A model generated the notes under the pieces. It was not told the origin of the DNA. It saw only the letters and a program-made list of their open reading frames with translations, and did not search any database. Source: Burkholderiales bacterium (GTDB taxonomy: Bacteria; Pseudomonadota; Gammaproteobacteria; Burkholderiales; Burkholderiaceae_C). Taken from it: a stretch of 64,000 bases of DNA. The stretch covers positions 19,921-83,920 of the forward strand of contig CANBTT010000006.1 in NCBI GenBank assembly GCA_947372465.1, read 5' to 3'. The position numbers and the translations under genes were made by a program. Shown here in pieces: positions 17,489 to 26,876 of this stretch (the first letter of the stretch is position 1; each line of letters begins with the position of its first letter).

Positions 17489-18430
17489 GTGAACACAGCA
17501 TCTAAAACACAACTCCACTCCCTCACCATTGCCACGCGCGAGAGTCGCTTGGCGCTTTGGCAGGCGCACCACGTTCAAGCGCTGTTGGCTGAAAGGGGCT
17601 TGGACGTCCATTTGCTGGGCATGACCACGCAAGGGGACCAGATTTTGGATCGAAGCTTGAGTCAAGTCGGTGGCAAGGGACTCTTTGTCAAAGAGTTGGA
17701 GGTGGCGCTTGAGAGGGGGCAGGCCGATCTGGCCGTGCACTCACTGAAGGATGTGCCCATGGATTTGCCCGATGGTTTTCACTTGGGCTGTGTCATGGAA
17801 AGAGAAGACCCAAGGGATGCCTGGGTCTCGTCCCAATATGCCACCTTGCAAGATTTGCCTCAAGGGGCAACGGTTGGTACTTCCAGTTTACGTAGAACAG
17901 TGCTTTTGCGAGCATTGCGCCCCGATTTGAACATTGAACCGCTCAGGGGCAATTTGGACACCCGTCTTAGAAAATTGGATGAGGGCTTGTATGCGGGCAT
18001 TGTGCTGGCAGCCGCGGGCTTGAAGCGACTGGGTTTGAGTGAGCGCATCAGGCACATCTTTGAAATCTCTGAAATGCTGCCTGCCGCCGGTCAAGGGGCA
18101 CTTGGCATTGAGATCAAAGCTGGGCGTCAAGATGTTCAAGAGGTGCTCAATGAGTTGTCGCACCAGACCACTTGGCTCGCAGTCGCTGCTGAGCGCGCGG
18201 TCTCTAGAACCATGGGCGGGAGCTGTTCCATGCCATTGGCGGCCCATGCCACGGTGCAAGGCGAGTACTTGACCTTGCTTGCTGCTTGGGGTGATTTGAA
18301 GCCAGGTGGGCCATTGATCAGAGCGCAAATGACCACAGAAGTGGCGGACCTCAAGGCCGCGGAAGCATTGGGTTTTGCTGTTGCACAAAAACTCATTGAG
18401 GCCGGCGCTCAAGTCATGAAGCCCGCCTAA
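17489..18430 (+). CDS. hemC: Hydroxymethylbilane synthase (porphobilinogen deaminase)
   Basis: Joins four porphobilinogens into hydroxymethylbilane for heme and siroheme. The 313 residues contain the dipyrromethane-cofactor Cys246 in GGSCSMPL, the catalytic Asp88 in HSLKDVP, and the conserved [16 protein letters not shown] and [15 protein letters not shown] stretches. The start is inferred: the frame opens at a TTG at 17456, but a GTG at 17489 places the first conserved segment ([15 protein letters not shown]) at the usual distance and has GGTGG about ten bases upstream. It is first in a rightward hemC-hemD-hemX-hemY run. Confidence 0.95.
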   Translation: MNTASKTQLHSLTIATRESRLALWQAHHVQALLAERGLDVHLLGMTTQGDQILDRSLSQVGGKGLFVKELEVALERGQADLAVHSLKDVPMDLPDGFHLGCVMEREDPRDAWVSSQYATLQDLPQGATVGTSSLRRTVLLRALRPDLNIEPLRGNLDTRLRKLDEGLYAGIVLAAAGLKRLGLSERIRHIFEISEMLPAAGQGALGIEIKAGRQDVQEVLNELSHQTTWLAVAAERAVSRTMGGSCSMPLAAHATVQGEYLTLLAAWGDLKPGGPLIRAQMTTEVADLKAAEALGFAVAQKLIEAGAQVMKPA

Positions 18431-18481
18431 TATTAAGTACCTGGCTTTGATCGCTCTTTGAAGCCCAAGGTCCTCAACGCC

Positions 18482-19318
18482 ATGATGTCTTCTTCTTTGC
18501 GTGCCCCTTCTTCATCGACAACGGTGGTGATCACGCGGCCCAAGGCCCCTTCATTGCTTTGGGACAAGGCTTTTGGGGATGCTGGATTCAAGGTGCTGCA
18601 TGTGCCCTTGATCGAAATTGACGGCCCACCCGATCCCCAAGACTTGGAAGGCGTGGCTGAACACTTGCATGATTATCAAGCCATCATGTTTGTCAGTCCA
18701 CAGGCCGTGGCTCAATTCTTTCATCATTGCAGGGTCAACATGAGCACTTGGCAAACGCCGTGCTGGGCCACAGGCGGTGCGAGTCATGCGGCTTTGTTAA
18801 AGGCCGGTGTCCAAGCAACTCTCATTTTGATGCCAGAAGATGAGTCGGGTTTGTGGGACAGTGAGCACCTGTGGCTTCGCGTCAAGGAGACGGTAAAGGC
18901 CGGACAAAAGGTGTTGATTGTGCGTGGAACGGACCTTCAACACCATGAGCCAGTCGCGAAGGATCCTCAATGGGCTGCCCAAGGCATGGGGCGTGAGTAT
19001 TTGAGTGAACAACTCAAAGACAAAGGCCTAGAGGTCACCTACTTGGTGGCTTATCAAAGGCGCCCGCCCCTTTGGAGTGAGGCGCAGCGAATGCAAGTGC
19101 GTGCGCTGTTGAATGCAAACAGTGTTTGGATCTTCACCAGTTCTCAAGCCGCAAGAAATTTGGCAGAGCAAACAAAGCCCATCGACCTTTCACAAGCAAA
19201 AGCCATTGCCACTCACGAGAGAATCGCAGGAGAGTTGCGTCATTTGGGCTTTGGTGTTGTTCTCTTGTCACGCCCAGGTGTGGCAGAGGTCTTGCGATCA
19301 CTAGAATCACTTGCATGA
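18482..19318 (+). CDS. hemD: Uroporphyrinogen-III synthase
   Basis: Cyclises hydroxymethylbilane to uroporphyrinogen III with inversion of ring D. The 278-residue two-lobed protein is poorly conserved in sequence, as usual for HemD. Recognisable parts are VVITRPKAPSLLWDKAFGDA at the start, FVSPQAVAQFF, VLIVRGTD with the following REYLSEQLKDKGLEVTYLVAYQR, and WIFTSSQAARNL. Position directly between hemC and hemX confirms it. A TTG at 18458 is an alternative start; the double ATG at 18482/18485 is preferred. Its stop overlaps the hemX start (ATGA at 19315-19318), indicating translational coupling. Confidence 0.93.
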   Translation: MMSSSLRAPSSSTTVVITRPKAPSLLWDKAFGDAGFKVLHVPLIEIDGPPDPQDLEGVAEHLHDYQAIMFVSPQAVAQFFHHCRVNMSTWQTPCWATGGASHAALLKAGVQATLILMPEDESGLWDSEHLWLRVKETVKAGQKVLIVRGTDLQHHEPVAKDPQWAAQGMGREYLSEQLKDKGLEVTYLVAYQRRPPLWSEAQRMQVRALLNANSVWIFTSSQAARNLAEQTKPIDLSQAKAIATHERIAGELRHLGFGVVLLSRPGVAEVLRSLESLA

Positions 19319-20637
19319 ACAAGCACGACTCCACCTCAAGCGCCTACACCGAAGATCAAGGTGCTTCAAACTCGCTCAAAGATTCGTCGTCCGACAACGT
19401 TCATGCGTCCCCTCCCAACAAGAAGCCAAGTCCCCCTGATGGCCACGCCCATTCAGCAAACGCTGGTGCTGCCTTGCCTATGAGCCGTGTGAGCTTCAAA
19501 GCCAAGCTCTTCAAAGGCCTGACTTGGGCGTTTGGGCTTTGCAGTTTGATGGCCATGGTGCTGGGTTTTTATGTGTGGGAGAAGCTCTCGCATGTGCAAG
19601 AACTGCTCGCGCGGCAAAGTGCAGATGCCTCTCAAGTTTCTCTAGAGGCCAAAAGTTTGGCCAAAGAGTCGATGGATTCAAGCCGTGACACGGCGGCTAA
19701 ACTTGCACTGACGCAAAACAAGTTGAGTGAAGTGGTTTTGCAGCGAGCGCAAATGGATGCCTTGATGCAAAGTTTGAGTCGATCAAGAGACGAGAACTTG
19801 GTCGAAGACATCGACTCTTCGCTCAGACTTTCTCAGCAGCAGGCTTTGCTCACCGGCAGCTTGCAGCCTTTGCTGAGTGCCTTGAAAACCGCCGATGAAC
19901 GGCTTGCAAAGCTGTCTCAGCCTCGTTTGGCCTCGCTGCAGCGCGCCATTGCAAAGGACATGGACCGGGTCAAGAGTTTTTCAATGGCCGACACGCCCAA
20001 TTTGTTGATTCAATTCGATGAAATGATGCGATTGGTCGATGAGTTGCCGCTCACCAACGATGTTTTGCGGCCCAAGGACAAGGCGCTGGGGATCCATGGG
20101 AGCAGCAGTGCAAGGCAAGGCCATCCCTCTGCCTCAGCTCAGCATGACAGCGCAAACTTGCCCCCTCACACATCGCCCCCTTTGGTGAATGCCGTGAATG
20201 CCAAGGCTGAGCCTGAGTCTGAGTCTGAGTCTGAGTCGAAGGTGTCCTGGGCGCAAGGCATTGCACAAAGCTGGTGGCAAAAAGCCTTTGCTCTGGTGTG
20301 GCAAGAATTCAAAGGACTCATTCGTGTCAGTCAAATCGATCAACCGCAAGGGGTGTTGCTGAGTCCCGAGCAGTCGTTTTTTGTTCGAGAAAACTTAAAG
20401 TTGCGCCTTCTCAATGCGCGAATGGCCTTGCTCGCTAGACAGATGGAGACGGCCAAAGCGGACGCTGGCATCGTGCAAAGTGAAATCAATAAGTATTTCG
20501 ATGTGCATCAAAAAAACACGCTGGTGGCACTGAGTTTGTTGCAAAACATTCAGGTGAATTTAAAGCAATTGCAACTGCCCTCTCTCAACGAGAGTTTCGC
20601 AGCCATCGCGCAAGTCCAAGCTCAAGCGGGGCATTGA
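19315..20637 (+). CDS. hemX: HemX-like membrane-anchored protein
   Basis: A 440-residue inner-membrane protein of the HemX family, whose exact role in heme synthesis is not settled. The cytoplasmic N-terminus (about 60 residues, rich in Ser, Pro and His) is followed by one transmembrane helix at about 68-87. A long helical, coiled-coil-prone periplasmic part follows (AKSLAKESMDSSRDTAAKLA). A low-complexity stretch of Glu-Ser repeats, encoded by a hexamer repeat at 20209-20238, separates it from a conserved C-terminal block containing REFLKLRLLNARMALL-like sequence (SFFVRENLKLRLLNARMAL). The start overlaps the hemD stop; hemY begins 1 base after its stop. Confidence 0.9.
   Translation: MNKHDSTSSAYTEDQGASNSLKDSSSDNVHASPPNKKPSPPDGHAHSANAGAALPMSRVSFKAKLFKGLTWAFGLCSLMAMVLGFYVWEKLSHVQELLARQSADASQVSLEAKSLAKESMDSSRDTAAKLALTQNKLSEVVLQRAQMDALMQSLSRSRDENLVEDIDSSLRLSQQQALLTGSLQPLLSALKTADERLAKLSQPRLASLQRAIAKDMDRVKSFSMADTPNLLIQFDEMMRLVDELPLTNDVLRPKDKALGIHGSSSARQGHPSASAQHDSANLPPHTSPPLVNAVNAKAEPESESESESKVSWAQGIAQSWWQKAFALVWQEFKGLIRVSQIDQPQGVLLSPEQSFFVRENLKLRLLNARMALLARQMETAKADAGIVQSEINKYFDVHQKNTLVALSLLQNIQVNLKQLQLPSLNESFAAIAQVQAQAGH
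20209..20238 (+). repeat. GAGTCT hexamer repeat inside hemX
   Basis: Five tandem 6-bp units (GAGCCT, three GAGTCT, GAGTCG) encode alternating Glu and Ser (EPESESESES) in a linker. The units are in frame, so copy-number changes would not shift the reading frame. Confidence 0.85.
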
Positions 20638-20638
20638 G

Positions 20639-21937
20639 ATGAGAGCGGCCCTTTGGTTTTTGTTCTTGTTTGCTGTGGCCGTGGCGCTCTCTTTGTTTTT
20701 GGGGGTGAATCAAAGCGTGGTGACGCTTTTTTGGCCGCCCTACCGAGTTGATCTCTCGCTCAATTTGGTCCTTCTTTTGTGGGCGCTCAGTTTTGCGGCG
20801 CTGTACATCACCCTAAGGGGGACGTCGATCTTGGTGGACTTGCCGCAAAAGGCACAAAGATGGCGATTGCTGCAAAGAGAGCGCGCGATTCATCAAGGCT
20901 TGGTGCTGGCCATGTTTCAACTCTCTTCGGGTCGATTTTTAAGGGCGCAAAAATCTGCGCTCAAGGCCTTGAATTTGTTGCAAGATTTGAACACGGGTCG
21001 CATGGAGCATGCGCTTGCGGCCAGTTACTTGGCGGAGCTCCAATGCATGCTGCATTTGATCCATGCAGAAGCGGCGCATTGTTTGCGCGATCAAGTCGGG
21101 CGGGACGCGCAATTCGAGCAAGCCCTCATCTTGTCTCGCTCTTTGCAACTGCTCTCTAGAGTCGAGCCGATGGAGACGAGTCAATTGCTGGCAACGCGTT
21201 GGCATTTGTCAGACAAAGACCCCAAGGCTGCGCTGTCGCGTTTGGCGCAATTGTCCGCCGGTGCAGCGAGAAGAACGGTTGCGTTGAGGCTCAGGTTGAA
21301 GGCGGCGAGATTGAGTGAACAAAATGACCTTGCCCTGGAGACCGCCAAGTTGTTGGCCAAGCACGGTGCTTTCAGCCCAAGCGTTGCCCAAAGTTTGTTG
21401 AAAAGTTTGATCGCCTCGTGTTTGAGCGAGGCCAAGGATGAGGCGCAGTTGATCAAGTTGTGGGCCCATTTGGAGCTCAAAGAGCGTCAAATTGAAGGCA
21501 TAGGCCTCTTGGCCGCTGAGCGTCTTCTTCAGTTGAAGGGATCTGTCACCCTGGCCAAAGAATGGCTCAGCAGCGACAGTGAGCGCTTGCTCAAAGAGCC
21601 GCAAAGTTTGCCTGCAGGCTTGCGTGTTCAATTGGCCTTGTTGCTTGAGCGAGTGATCAGTGACTTGGCGCCCAACGCCGATGATTTGACGCAACTCGAT
21701 CAAGCTGTGCGACTGCACCCTCAAGGGGTGGAGTTGCAGTACTTGTACGGACAAGTTTGCTTGCACCATGCGCTTTGGGGCAAGGCACAGCAGCTTTTGG
21801 AGTTGGCGGTCATCAAACACCCCTCGCATGAGCTCAAAAAGAGGGCTTGGATTGCCTTGGCAAGGCTCGCGGAGCAAAAGGGCGATCACCAAAAGGCCCT
21901 TGAACTTTGGCGCAAGGCGGCCCTTTTGACGCCCTGA
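20639..21937 (+). CDS. hemY: HemY-like TPR membrane protein
   Basis: A 432-residue protein of the proteobacterial HemY family (not the Gram-positive protoporphyrinogen oxidase of the same name). Two N-terminal transmembrane helices (about 1-20 and 36-60) flank the VTLFWPPYRVDLSLNLVLLL segment typical of the HemY N-domain. The remainder is tetratricopeptide-like helices, ending with ARLAEQKGDHQKALELWRKA. In E. coli hemX and hemY follow hemCD; the role is thought to be in heme-pathway organisation but is unproven. It starts one base after the hemX stop and ends the heme operon. Confidence 0.92.
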   Translation: MRAALWFLFLFAVAVALSLFLGVNQSVVTLFWPPYRVDLSLNLVLLLWALSFAALYITLRGTSILVDLPQKAQRWRLLQRERAIHQGLVLAMFQLSSGRFLRAQKSALKALNLLQDLNTGRMEHALAASYLAELQCMLHLIHAEAAHCLRDQVGRDAQFEQALILSRSLQLLSRVEPMETSQLLATRWHLSDKDPKAALSRLAQLSAGAARRTVALRLRLKAARLSEQNDLALETAKLLAKHGAFSPSVAQSLLKSLIASCLSEAKDEAQLIKLWAHLELKERQIEGIGLLAAERLLQLKGSVTLAKEWLSSDSERLLKEPQSLPAGLRVQLALLLERVISDLAPNADDLTQLDQAVRLHPQGVELQYLYGQVCLHHALWGKAQQLLELAVIKHPSHELKKRAWIALARLAEQKGDHQKALELWRKAALLTP

Positions 21938-21961
21938 CGGCCGTTTGAGTTGCGCACCGGG

Positions 21962-21981
21962 TTTTGTGTTGAGACACAAAA
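21962..21981 (+). terminator. Possible weak terminator after hemY
   Basis: An 8-bp perfect stem TTTTGTGT / ACACAAAA with a TGAG loop, 25 bases after the hemY stop. It is AT-rich with no T-run beyond the stem, so function is uncertain. Confidence 0.3.
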
Positions 21982-22253
21982 GGATCCCATGAGATCCAGC
22001 CTAGCCCAGCCCAGCCCAGTCCAATCCAGCGCAATGACTGAGCAAGCTATGCATTCAGTTCTAGGCAGGCTCAAGCACTTCATGGTCCAAACACCTCAAC
22101 CCCAAGCTTGGCAATCACTTTGAACTTGACCAACAAACATCAAAGGGATGGCTTTGTTCATCGCTGTGCCTGAACCGTCCTTTGGATCGTTTCAGCGCTC
22201 AAGGGCATGGCAAGGGTGAGCGCTTTAAACTTTGTGCGCCCTCTGAGCGCTCC

Positions 22254-22297
22254 AAAAAAAGAAGCACCCCAAGCCTTTCGGCTGGGATGCTGCTTCT
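22254..22297 (-). terminator. Intrinsic terminator of rne
   Basis: Read leftward, a long stem pairs AGAAGCA with TGCTTCT and continues through an imperfect section to AGCC / GGCT around a GAAA tetraloop. A run of seven Ts follows. It lies about 55 bases after the rne stop on the right strand. Confidence 0.88.
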
Positions 22298-22352
22298 AGG
22301 GGTCCCTAGACCTTCAAATGCAATTGAAGGCCCAAGGTGTCATCAACGTGGC

Positions 22353-25262
22353 TTACTTGGAATCGTTGGCGAAGGGCAGATTCAACTGGCTCAGATTTTT
22401 CCGAGTCTCAACCAACACCAAAGGACCTTCGTCAAGCACCACTGCGGGCGGTCTGACTCTGGGCAAACGAACAGGCGCGGGTTCGTTGGCAATGCTTTGC
22501 TGAACCTGTGCCACTTTGCTCGCGTCTGATTGGACCCATTGCAAGTTGGAGGATTCGGTCAAGGCGGTCAAGGACGCAATGGGCAAGTCATAACCAGCAA
22601 TGCTTGGCATGGAGGCCTTGGGTGCTGGTGTGGAAGACGCTGCTTGAACAGGCGCTGGCTGGACAACAGGTGCAGCGGTGGGCGCATTGGACAAAGCAGC
22701 GGGGGCCAAAGCGAGGTGTTCATTCACATCAGCTGAAATTTTTGCGGCGCTTTGTGGCGCATCAAAATAAGAGCCTTGACGAATCTCAACGGGCCTGTCG
22801 CTGCCAGCATCTTGCGCTTGTGCACTCGACTCTTGACCTTGTCCAAGTCCTTGGTCGATGGGAGCAGCATCACTGTCTCTTGGCGCTCTTTCACGACGGT
22901 CTCGGCCGTAACGGTCACGTCCCCGTCTTTCTCTGTTCTCGCTCGGTGCATTGGACGATTGAACGCCTGCGTCGCTGTCCAAAGCATTGCGGTGATCGGG
23001 ATGTTGATCGTTTGCAAGGGCTGGACTGTTGTCGTTGGCGTTGAAGCTTGTCGCTTCATCTGCATTGGGTGCGCGATCAGGTCCTCTTCGGTTGCCCCTT
23101 TCCCGACGCGAGTCACCCCGCTCACTGCGTTCACGCCTGGGTGGACGTGCTTGATCGGACTCGCTGGCGCTGCGTTCTGCGTCCCCGTTGCTTTGCGTGT
23201 CGTTGCGCGTTTGAGCATCTTGGGCGCGCGCATCTGTGGCTCGCTCACCTTGAGCTGAGCGAGGAGCGCCTCTGGCATTGCGTGATCTGTTGCCACGTGG
23301 CTCTTGGTTGCCTGTGGCAGCGTCTGCTTGTTGATCCGTGGCGCCATCTGCTTTGGGCGCTCTTTCTGCTCGATCACCTCGATCGCCGCGCTCAGCTCTA
23401 TCTGGGCGGTCTGAGCGGTCGTTTCTTCGCCCGCCACGTCGAGAGTCTCTTGGGTTTCTTGACTCCCTTGGATCGCGCTTGTCCTCTTTTTTGCTTCCAT
23501 TGGATGGGGCAGAGGCGGGTGTCTCTTTAGAGGCGTCAGAACTTGTGAACAAGGATTTGACCCAGCCAAAGAAACCACCAGAGGCTTTCGCTTGAGCGGG
23601 CTTGGGCGGCGTTTTGGCAACAGGCGCTGGTGTAGGCTTGGCTTCGTGTTGCGGAGCGGGGGCGTCTGGAAGGACGCCCTTGATCACAGGCGTTTGGCGG
23701 TTGGTGGGCTCTTGTGAGCGGCGCGTAACAGCCGTCACGTCCTCCACCTCATCGACCATTTTGTAGCTCGCCTCCATGTTGTCCAAGCGAGGATCGTCGT
23801 GCTTGAGTCGATCGAGTTTGTAGTTCGGGGTCTCTAGCGCTTTATTGGGCACGAGCAAGACGCTGATGCGTTGCTTGAGTTCAATTTTGGCGATTTCAGT
23901 GCGTTTTTCATTCAACAAGAAGGAGGCCACTTCAACGGGCACCTGTGCATGAACGGCTGCCGTGTTGTCCTTCATGGACTCTTCTTGAATGATCCTAAGG
24001 ATCTGCAAGGCCGAACTCTCTGTGTCTCTGACGTGTCCAGAGCCGCCACAGCGGGGACATGGAATCGAGGCGCCTTCAGACAATGCAGGGCGCAGACGCT
24101 GACGGCTCATCTCCATCAGTCCAAATTTACTGATCGTTCCAAATTGCACGCGTGCACGGTCTTGCCTGAGCGAGTCGCGCAGACGGTTCTCAACCTCGCG
24201 GCGGTTCCTGGATTCCTCCATGTCAATGAAGTCGATCACGATCAGGCCACCCAAGTCGCGCAGTCGCATTTGACGGGCCACCTCTTCAGCGGCCTCTAAG
24301 TTGGTGCGCGTGGCGGTCTCTTCAATGTCCCCGCCTCGAATGGCTCTTGCTGAGTTCACGTCCACCGAGACCAAGGCTTCGGTGTGGTCAATCACAATCG
24401 CGCCACCACTGGGCAGCGTCACTGTTCTTGCATAGGCCGATTCAATTTGATGCTCAATTTGAAAGCGACTGAATAGGGGGGCGTCGTCTCTGTAACGTTT
24501 GACCCGCGCTGCGTGCTCGGGCATCACGTGAGACATGAATTGGTGCGCTTGATCAAAGATGTCATCTGTATCGATCAAGATGTCGCCAATGTCACTGTTG
24601 AAGTAGTCGCGAATCGCGCGAATGACCAAACTGGACTCTTGGTAGATCAAAAAGGCGCTTTTGCCACCTTTGGATGCGCCATCAATGGCCGACCAAAGTT
24701 TGAGCAAATAATTCAAATCCCACTGCAGCTCAGGCGCAGCGCGCCCAATGCCCGCTGTTCTGGCAATGATGGACATGCCGTTGGGGTATTCCAATTGATC
24801 CATCGCCTCTTTTAGTTCAGCGCGGTCGTCGCCCTCAATGCGTCGGCTTACACCGCCGCCTCTTGGGTTGTTAGGCATCAAAACAACATATCGGCCAGCC
24901 AAGGAGATGAAGGTGGTGAGCGCAGCCCCTTTGTTGCCACGCTCCTCTTTCTCAACTTGGATCAAAAGCTCTTGGCCTTCACGGATCACATCCTGGATGC
25001 GAGCTTGGCTTGGAGAAATGTTGGCGCTGAAAAATTGTTTTGAAATCTCTTTGAAGGGCAAAAAGCCGTGGCGCTCTTCACCGTAGTCGACAAAGCAGGC
25101 CTCCAAAGAAGGCTCAACGCGGGTCACCACCGCTTTGTAGATGTTGCCCTTGCGCTGCTCGCGCCCTTCAATTTCAATTTCATAGTCAAGTAATTTTTGA
25201 CCATCTACGATCGCTAAGCGTCTTTCTTCGGCTTGCGTTGCATTGATAAGCATCCGTTTCAT
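22353..25262 (-). CDS. rne: Ribonuclease E
   Basis: The main endoribonuclease for mRNA decay and rRNA/tRNA processing, and scaffold of the RNA degradosome at the inner membrane. The 969 residues include an S1 RNA-binding domain (about 38-120, RKGNIYKAVVTRVEPSLEAC), the catalytic Asp301 in SVDVNSARA and Asp344 in VIDFIDMEE, and the zinc link CPRCGGSG (Cys402, Cys405). The C-terminal half is disordered and very rich in Arg, Asp, Ala and Gln (about 560-820), followed by a Pro/Ala-rich tail that ends LNLPFANDSK. The start MKRMLINATQAEERRLAIVD is standard. A 569-base upstream gap suggests a long regulatory leader, as known for autoregulated rne in E. coli. Confidence 0.97.
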   Translation of the reverse strand: MKRMLINATQAEERRLAIVDGQKLLDYEIEIEGREQRKGNIYKAVVTRVEPSLEACFVDYGEERHGFLPFKEISKQFFSANISPSQARIQDVIREGQELLIQVEKEERGNKGAALTTFISLAGRYVVLMPNNPRGGGVSRRIEGDDRAELKEAMDQLEYPNGMSIIARTAGIGRAAPELQWDLNYLLKLWSAIDGASKGGKSAFLIYQESSLVIRAIRDYFNSDIGDILIDTDDIFDQAHQFMSHVMPEHAARVKRYRDDAPLFSRFQIEHQIESAYARTVTLPSGGAIVIDHTEALVSVDVNSARAIRGGDIEETATRTNLEAAEEVARQMRLRDLGGLIVIDFIDMEESRNRREVENRLRDSLRQDRARVQFGTISKFGLMEMSRQRLRPALSEGASIPCPRCGGSGHVRDTESSALQILRIIQEESMKDNTAAVHAQVPVEVASFLLNEKRTEIAKIELKQRISVLLVPNKALETPNYKLDRLKHDDPRLDNMEASYKMVDEVEDVTAVTRRSQEPTNRQTPVIKGVLPDAPAPQHEAKPTPAPVAKTPPKPAQAKASGGFFGWVKSLFTSSDASKETPASAPSNGSKKEDKRDPRESRNPRDSRRGGRRNDRSDRPDRAERGDRGDRAERAPKADGATDQQADAATGNQEPRGNRSRNARGAPRSAQGERATDARAQDAQTRNDTQSNGDAERSASESDQARPPRRERSERGDSRRERGNRRGPDRAPNADEATSFNANDNSPALANDQHPDHRNALDSDAGVQSSNAPSENRERRGRDRYGRDRRERAPRDSDAAPIDQGLGQGQESSAQAQDAGSDRPVEIRQGSYFDAPQSAAKISADVNEHLALAPAALSNAPTAAPVVQPAPVQAASSTPAPKASMPSIAGYDLPIASLTALTESSNLQWVQSDASKVAQVQQSIANEPAPVRLPRVRPPAVVLDEGPLVLVETRKNLSQLNLPFANDSK

Positions 25263-25831
25263 TGATGCGTTCCTTTTCTTGTATAACTAAACATCACAGG
25301 CCCATGACGGACCAACGATGCCTGAAACGACGCCAAGAACGAAAGGAATTGCCGCTAAAATTCGCCGCTGGAGAAACCGTTTTAAGGTCGCTGGCGAAAG
25401 CTGGGCACGAGGATAGGAGCGAGTCGCAAGGGAGTGGGCAACGCTTTTGTAAAGCGGGCCATCCGAGTGTGCAAAGACAAAGGGGTGTTGCGTGCGAACC
25501 CAAGCACTGTTGTGGGGAAAAACCCAAACAGGAGGAGGGGCAACAAGAAAAACACCATCAGCATCTTAAATTTCTTCTCTCGCTATGATCCGTTTGACTT
25601 GGGGTTTTGGGAGATCCAAGATCAACAAAACTCCCCAAGTCAAACTTTGTATATTCCGTATCAAAGTTCAATGGACGTCGGCTCAACCGATGGGGGGCGC
25701 ACCCCTCACACTTCATAGGAGGTGAGTCTGTGTCGCGGGGCCTGTCGGGGCATCGACCGCCAGCTTGGGGTATTTACGTGATCTAATTGACCAAATGACA
25801 AAACAAATCAAGTACTTGGAATCCAACGCTG
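25263..25831. other. Long divergent leader region between rne and rluC
   Basis: 569 bases with no supported gene; a + strand frame at 25434-25718 has no recognisable features. The outstanding element is a 13-bp perfect inverted repeat at 25592-25645. The span is probably the 5' leader and promoters of rne (leftward) and rluC (rightward). In E. coli the rne leader mediates feedback by RNase E, so structured RNA here would fit. Confidence 0.6.
25592..25645. repeat. 13-bp perfect inverted repeat (large hairpin) upstream of rne
   Basis: Left arm GTTTGACTTGGGG (25592-25604) and right arm CCCCAAGTCAAAC (25633-25645) are exact complements. A further 5-bp inner pairing, TTTTG/CAAAA, lies past a 2-base bulge. 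There is no T-run on either side, so it is not a plain terminator. Confidence 0.9.
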
Positions 25832-26857
25832 GTGAATAACATTATACGACCCTTGAGGCCTGAGAGTCCAGTTCAGGCCAAACAAATCGAAGTGGATGAC
25901 GAGTCCACCGGCCAAAGGCTGGATAATTTTTTAATGCGCCACCTCAAAGGTGTGCCAAAAACACACATTTATCGCATTATTCGCTCGGGCGAGGTGCGCG
26001 TGAACAAGGGCCGCGCTTCGGCCGATAGCCGGGTCAAGGGGGGCGATCTCGTCAGGATTCCCCCTTTGAGGACCTCTGAGCAAGCGCAACTCAAGGAGGA
26101 ACTTGCCTGTGCTGGGGGCATTCCAGCTCGGGAATTCCCCGTTTTGATGGAAGATGAGCACTTGATGGCCATCGACAAGCCCGCCGGAGTGGCCGTGCAC
26201 GGGGGCAGTGGCGTGAGTTTTGGCGTGATTGAGCAACTGAGACAAGCCAGACCTTTGCTCAAATCCTTGGAGTTGGTCCACCGAATTGATCGTGAAACCT
26301 CGGGCATTTTGTTGGTGGCCAAGAAAAGAAGTGCTTTAAAGCACTTGCAAGACCAGTTCAGAGAGCGCGAGACGGGAAAGACTTATTTGACCATGGTTCA
26401 AGGCCAATGGCCCTCCAACCGCAAAGTCATTGACCTGCCGCTCAAGCGCTACTTGCTCAGCAACGGCACCCAAGAGGGCGAGCGACGTGTGCGGGTGGCG
26501 CAAAAAGACGACCCTTCTGGTTTGAGGGCCATCACTCTCGTGAAGGTGGCCCGCTTGGTGGGGGGCTACTCTTTGTTGGAGGTCACCATCAAGACGGGCA
26601 GAACCCATCAAATTCGTGTTCATTTGGCCAGCTTGGGTTACCCCATTCTTGGGGATGAGAAATACGGCGACTACGACCAAAACAAAGCCTTGCAAAAACT
26701 CGGTCTCAAGCGCATGTTCTTGCACGCGTGGCAGTTGAAGTTTTTTCACCCCAACATCGCTAAGCCCGTGACGCTTGAATGCCCCTTGCCCCAAGAGTTG
26801 CAAGACTTCATTGGCAGGCAGCAAGGCTTGGGGGCGGCGGGCGAAGGTCCGCAATAA
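25832..26857 (+). CDS. rluC: 23S rRNA pseudouridine synthase, RluC type
   Basis: Converts specific uridines of 23S rRNA to pseudouridine (955, 2504 and 2580 in E. coli). The 341 residues have an N-terminal S4 RNA-binding domain (about 27-80, STGQRLDNFLMRHLKGVPKT) and a RluA-type catalytic domain with Asp153 in VHRIDRETSG. Later motifs are TGRTHQIRVHLASLGYPILG and LHAWQLKF. The GTG at 25832 gives the family-like start; no ATG fits as well. RluC following rne divergently is the common order in Burkholderiales and other proteobacteria. A HAD-hydrolase gene follows 19 bases downstream. Confidence 0.95.
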   Translation: MNNIIRPLRPESPVQAKQIEVDDESTGQRLDNFLMRHLKGVPKTHIYRIIRSGEVRVNKGRASADSRVKGGDLVRIPPLRTSEQAQLKEELACAGGIPAREFPVLMEDEHLMAIDKPAGVAVHGGSGVSFGVIEQLRQARPLLKSLELVHRIDRETSGILLVAKKRSALKHLQDQFRERETGKTYLTMVQGQWPSNRKVIDLPLKRYLLSNGTQEGERRVRVAQKDDPSGLRAITLVKVARLVGGYSLLEVTIKTGRTHQIRVHLASLGYPILGDEKYGDYDQNKALQKLGLKRMFLHAWQLKFFHPNIAKPVTLECPLPQELQDFIGRQQGLGAAGEGPQ

Positions 26858-26876
26858 ACATTTTGTTTGAATTGAT

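Larger units (their letters stand above)
21938..22352. other. Convergent gap between hemY and rne
   Basis: About 415 bases with no supported gene. It contains an 8-bp stem-loop TTTTGTGT/ACACAAAA (21962-21981) that may end the heme operon, a CCCAG-rich degenerate repeat (21998-22030), the rne terminator (22254-22297) and a 7-bp palindrome with a 2-base centre (22295-22310). Confidence 0.6.

Noticed and set aside
25434-25718. 94-codon frame in the rne-rluC gap as a protein gene
   Set aside because: Composition is unlike the neighbours, it spans the large inverted repeat, and there is no recognisable domain or ribosome site.
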